Assembly: GCA_010671975.1 (NCBI GenBank)
Contig: JAAHIA010000341.1
Location: forward strand, 1-5,486
Source: Leptolyngbya sp. SIO4C1
GTDB taxonomy: Bacteria; Cyanobacteriota; Cyanobacteriia; Phormidesmidales; Phormidesmidaceae
DNA length: 5,486 nucleotides
Reading direction: 5' to 3'
Part shown: piece after piece, positions 5,043 through 5,486 of the stretch
Numbering within the stretch: position 1 is the stretch's first letter
Layout of the letters: the number at the start of each line of letters is the position of its first letter
Made by a program: the position numbers and the translations under genes
The notes under the pieces: model-generated
Told to the model about the DNA's origin: nothing
Database searches by the model: none
What the model saw: only the letters and a program-made list of their open reading frames with translations

Positions 5043-5216
5043 CTATTGGTCAAGGCTTTGGCTTACATCAGTGAGCAGCCGTTTACTCCCGACACTGATC
5101 AGACCGAAACCCAAAACTAAAGCGGCCACTTCAGCTATGGAGTGGCCGCCTGGTGTGCCAGCATTGACTGACCTGTAAAACTGCCGTACCTTAAAGCGGT
5201 GCCGCTCACTCACCAT
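5043..5216 (-). CDS. Possible small membrane protein, 57 residues
   Basis: Reading leftward from ATG 5216 to TAG 5043-5045 gives 57 residues with a basic start (MVSERHRFKVRQFYR), one hydrophobic stretch at about 27-42 (SIAEVAALVLGFGLISVG) and a polar tail. It overlaps the TTG alternative start of the methylase-like gene (5053) by 11 bases, which would suit translational coupling if that start were used. Against it: there is no ribosome binding site, the frame runs through a perfect 9-bp hairpin (5122-5149) that looks like a terminator, and its first codons lie in another imperfect hairpin. I do not recognise the protein. It is listed because it is the only plausible small gene in this gap. 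Confidence 0.22.
   Translation of the reverse strand: MVSERHRFKVRQFYRSVNAGTPGGHSIAEVAALVLGFGLISVGSKRLLTDVSQSLDQ
5113..5149 (-). terminator. Probable leftward rho-independent terminator
   Basis: GCGGCCACT (5122-5130) and AGTGGCCGC (5141-5149) form a perfect 9-bp stem that can extend inward by TCA/TGG (one G-T pair) to a GCTA loop. On the minus strand it is followed by TTTAGTTTT, a broken T run. It would stop transcription entering from the right before the methylase-like gene. The plus-strand side is not followed by T, so it does not look bidirectional. Confidence 0.55.
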
Positions 5217-5278
5217 GAGCAAGCGACACCAGTGGCTTTAGTGGCTTTACTGTTTGTTAAAACAATTCAGCCACTTCA
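5118..5278. repeat. Cluster of short direct and inverted repeats
   Basis: AGTGGC occurs five times within 151 bases: plus strand at 5141, 5231 and 5240, minus strand at 5125-5130 and 5270-5275. AGTGGCTTT is repeated in tandem (5231-5239, 5240-5248), GCCACTTCA is repeated at 5125-5133 and 5270-5278, and TAAAGCGG at 5118-5125 and 5192-5199. An imperfect hairpin (5198-5212 with 5216-5230; 12 of 15 pairs) lies between. Such clusters are seen at origins, transfer origins and recombination sites, but no known site is recognisable here. Confidence 0.5.
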
Positions 5279-5367
5279 AGATATAGAGGGCTAACTCTAC
5301 TATCTTGATTGCCTTCTTTATTGGGGTCGTATGGCCTCTCCAATTTGAAGGTTTAACCCTGTAAAAC
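5172..5367. repeat. 10-bp direct repeat ending at composition break
   Basis: CCTGTAAAAC occurs at 5172-5181 and at 5358-5367. The second copy sits exactly where the G+C-rich, synthetase-like coding stretch stops making sense. The spacing and position suit a target duplication or recombination core, though a chance match is possible. The 176 bases between the copies hold the other repeats described here and no convincing gene. Confidence 0.4.
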
Positions 5368-5486
5368 GCCTCGGCGTACGCGTGGAAGTTGTACGCCTCG
5401 AGCGCCGCATCCATCTCGTCGATGGCCAATCCCAGGCGCGCCAGCATCCACTTGTCGACCACGCCAAGCGCGCCCGCGTCGATCGT
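5247..5486 (-). pseudogene. Truncated class I aminoacyl-tRNA synthetase-like fragment (Val/Ile type)
   Basis: The frame enters from the right edge of the window and reads leftward. The first ~43 residues, including VVDKWMLARLGLAIDEMDAA and EAYNFHAYAEAFYR, have the pattern of the helical anticodon-binding domain of valyl- or isoleucyl-tRNA synthetases (D-[RK]-W-x-L-x-R-L, then A-L-x-x-Y-x-F-x-x-x-A-x-A-x-Y-R). In that family a sequence like FVWxxFCDWY should follow; here it changes at once to an unrelated 36-residue tail ending at 5247. G+C drops at the same point, from about 65% (5361-5486) to about 40% (5231-5360). So the gene appears cut at about 5358 and only its 3' part is lost or displaced. 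The GTG at 5462 is not a real start. The family call rests on a short stretch and could be wrong; the break in composition is plain. Confidence 0.45.
5276..5308. repeat. Long imperfect inverted repeat
   Basis: TCAAGATATAGAG (5276-5288) and CTCTACTATCTTGA (5295-5308) are inverted copies of 13 bases, with one extra base in the right arm and a six-base centre (GGCTAA). Neither strand has a T run straight after the stem, so it is not a standard terminator. A recombinase-binding or origin site is possible. Confidence 0.5.

Noticed and set aside
4884..5120. Rightward 78-codon frame opposite the start of the methylase-like gene
   Set aside because: It lies antisense to a conserved protein for part of its length, has no ribosome binding site and resembles no family; it is most likely the reverse-strand shadow.
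5351..5357. GTTTAAC fits the integron attC core pattern RYYYAAC
   Set aside because: No matching second core or typical attC fold was found around it, and no integrase gene is present. The match is short.
1..5486. CRISPR array, tRNA, rRNA or insertion sequence
   Set aside because: I saw no regularly spaced repeats of 25-40 bases, no cloverleaf-like sequence, and no transposase or terminal inverted repeats of IS type.

Overview
The window looks like one end of a bacterial plasmid or integrative element. It carries several small unknown proteins, a ParA-type ATPase, a free-standing piece that resembles the tail of plasmid relaxases or primases, and an N6-adenine-methylase-like protein of the sort carried by conjugative plasmids and ICEs. 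No replication initiator, integrase, transposase, tRNA or CRISPR array is visible. The host cannot be fixed. The methylase-like protein resembles homologues I know from proteobacterial ICEs and plasmids. The ParA-like protein (DRSNP and NLPAQ motifs), one GCGATCGC octamer at 4134-4141 and the scarcity of Shine-Dalgarno sequences would also fit a cyanobacterium. I lean to neither.

Layout. From 9 to 2289, four genes read rightward: an acidic unknown protein (9-344), a small two-helix membrane protein (451-705), a ParA/MinD-type ATPase (797-1534), and a coiled-coil protein with one membrane helix (1525-2289) whose start overlaps the ATPase by 10 bases. A 13-bp-stem hairpin (717-767) sits just before the ATPase gene, and a clear rho-independent terminator (2314-2349) closes the block. 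A more AT-rich unknown gene (2386-3039) follows and collides tail to tail with a leftward gene (3036-3866) for a basic, low-complexity protein. Further right, also leftward, is the methylase-like gene (3971-4936, possibly from 5053). From about 5043 to 5360 there is mostly non-coding DNA dense in inverted and direct repeats. The last ~125 bases jump to about 65% G+C and encode, leftward, what looks like a fragment of a class I aminoacyl-tRNA synthetase (Val/Ile type) that breaks off at about 5358. This may be the border between the element and the DNA it entered, or an assembly join.

How the parts may work together. The ATPase and the membrane-anchored coiled-coil protein are almost certainly translated together and may form a positioning, partition or transfer-assisting pair; this is inference. 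The methylase-like protein keeps the SAM-binding motif but shows no catalytic NPPY/NPPF motif, and ends in a QLGLF sequence that matches the bacterial sliding-clamp-binding consensus. It may be a non-catalytic, replication-linked protein rather than a modification enzyme.
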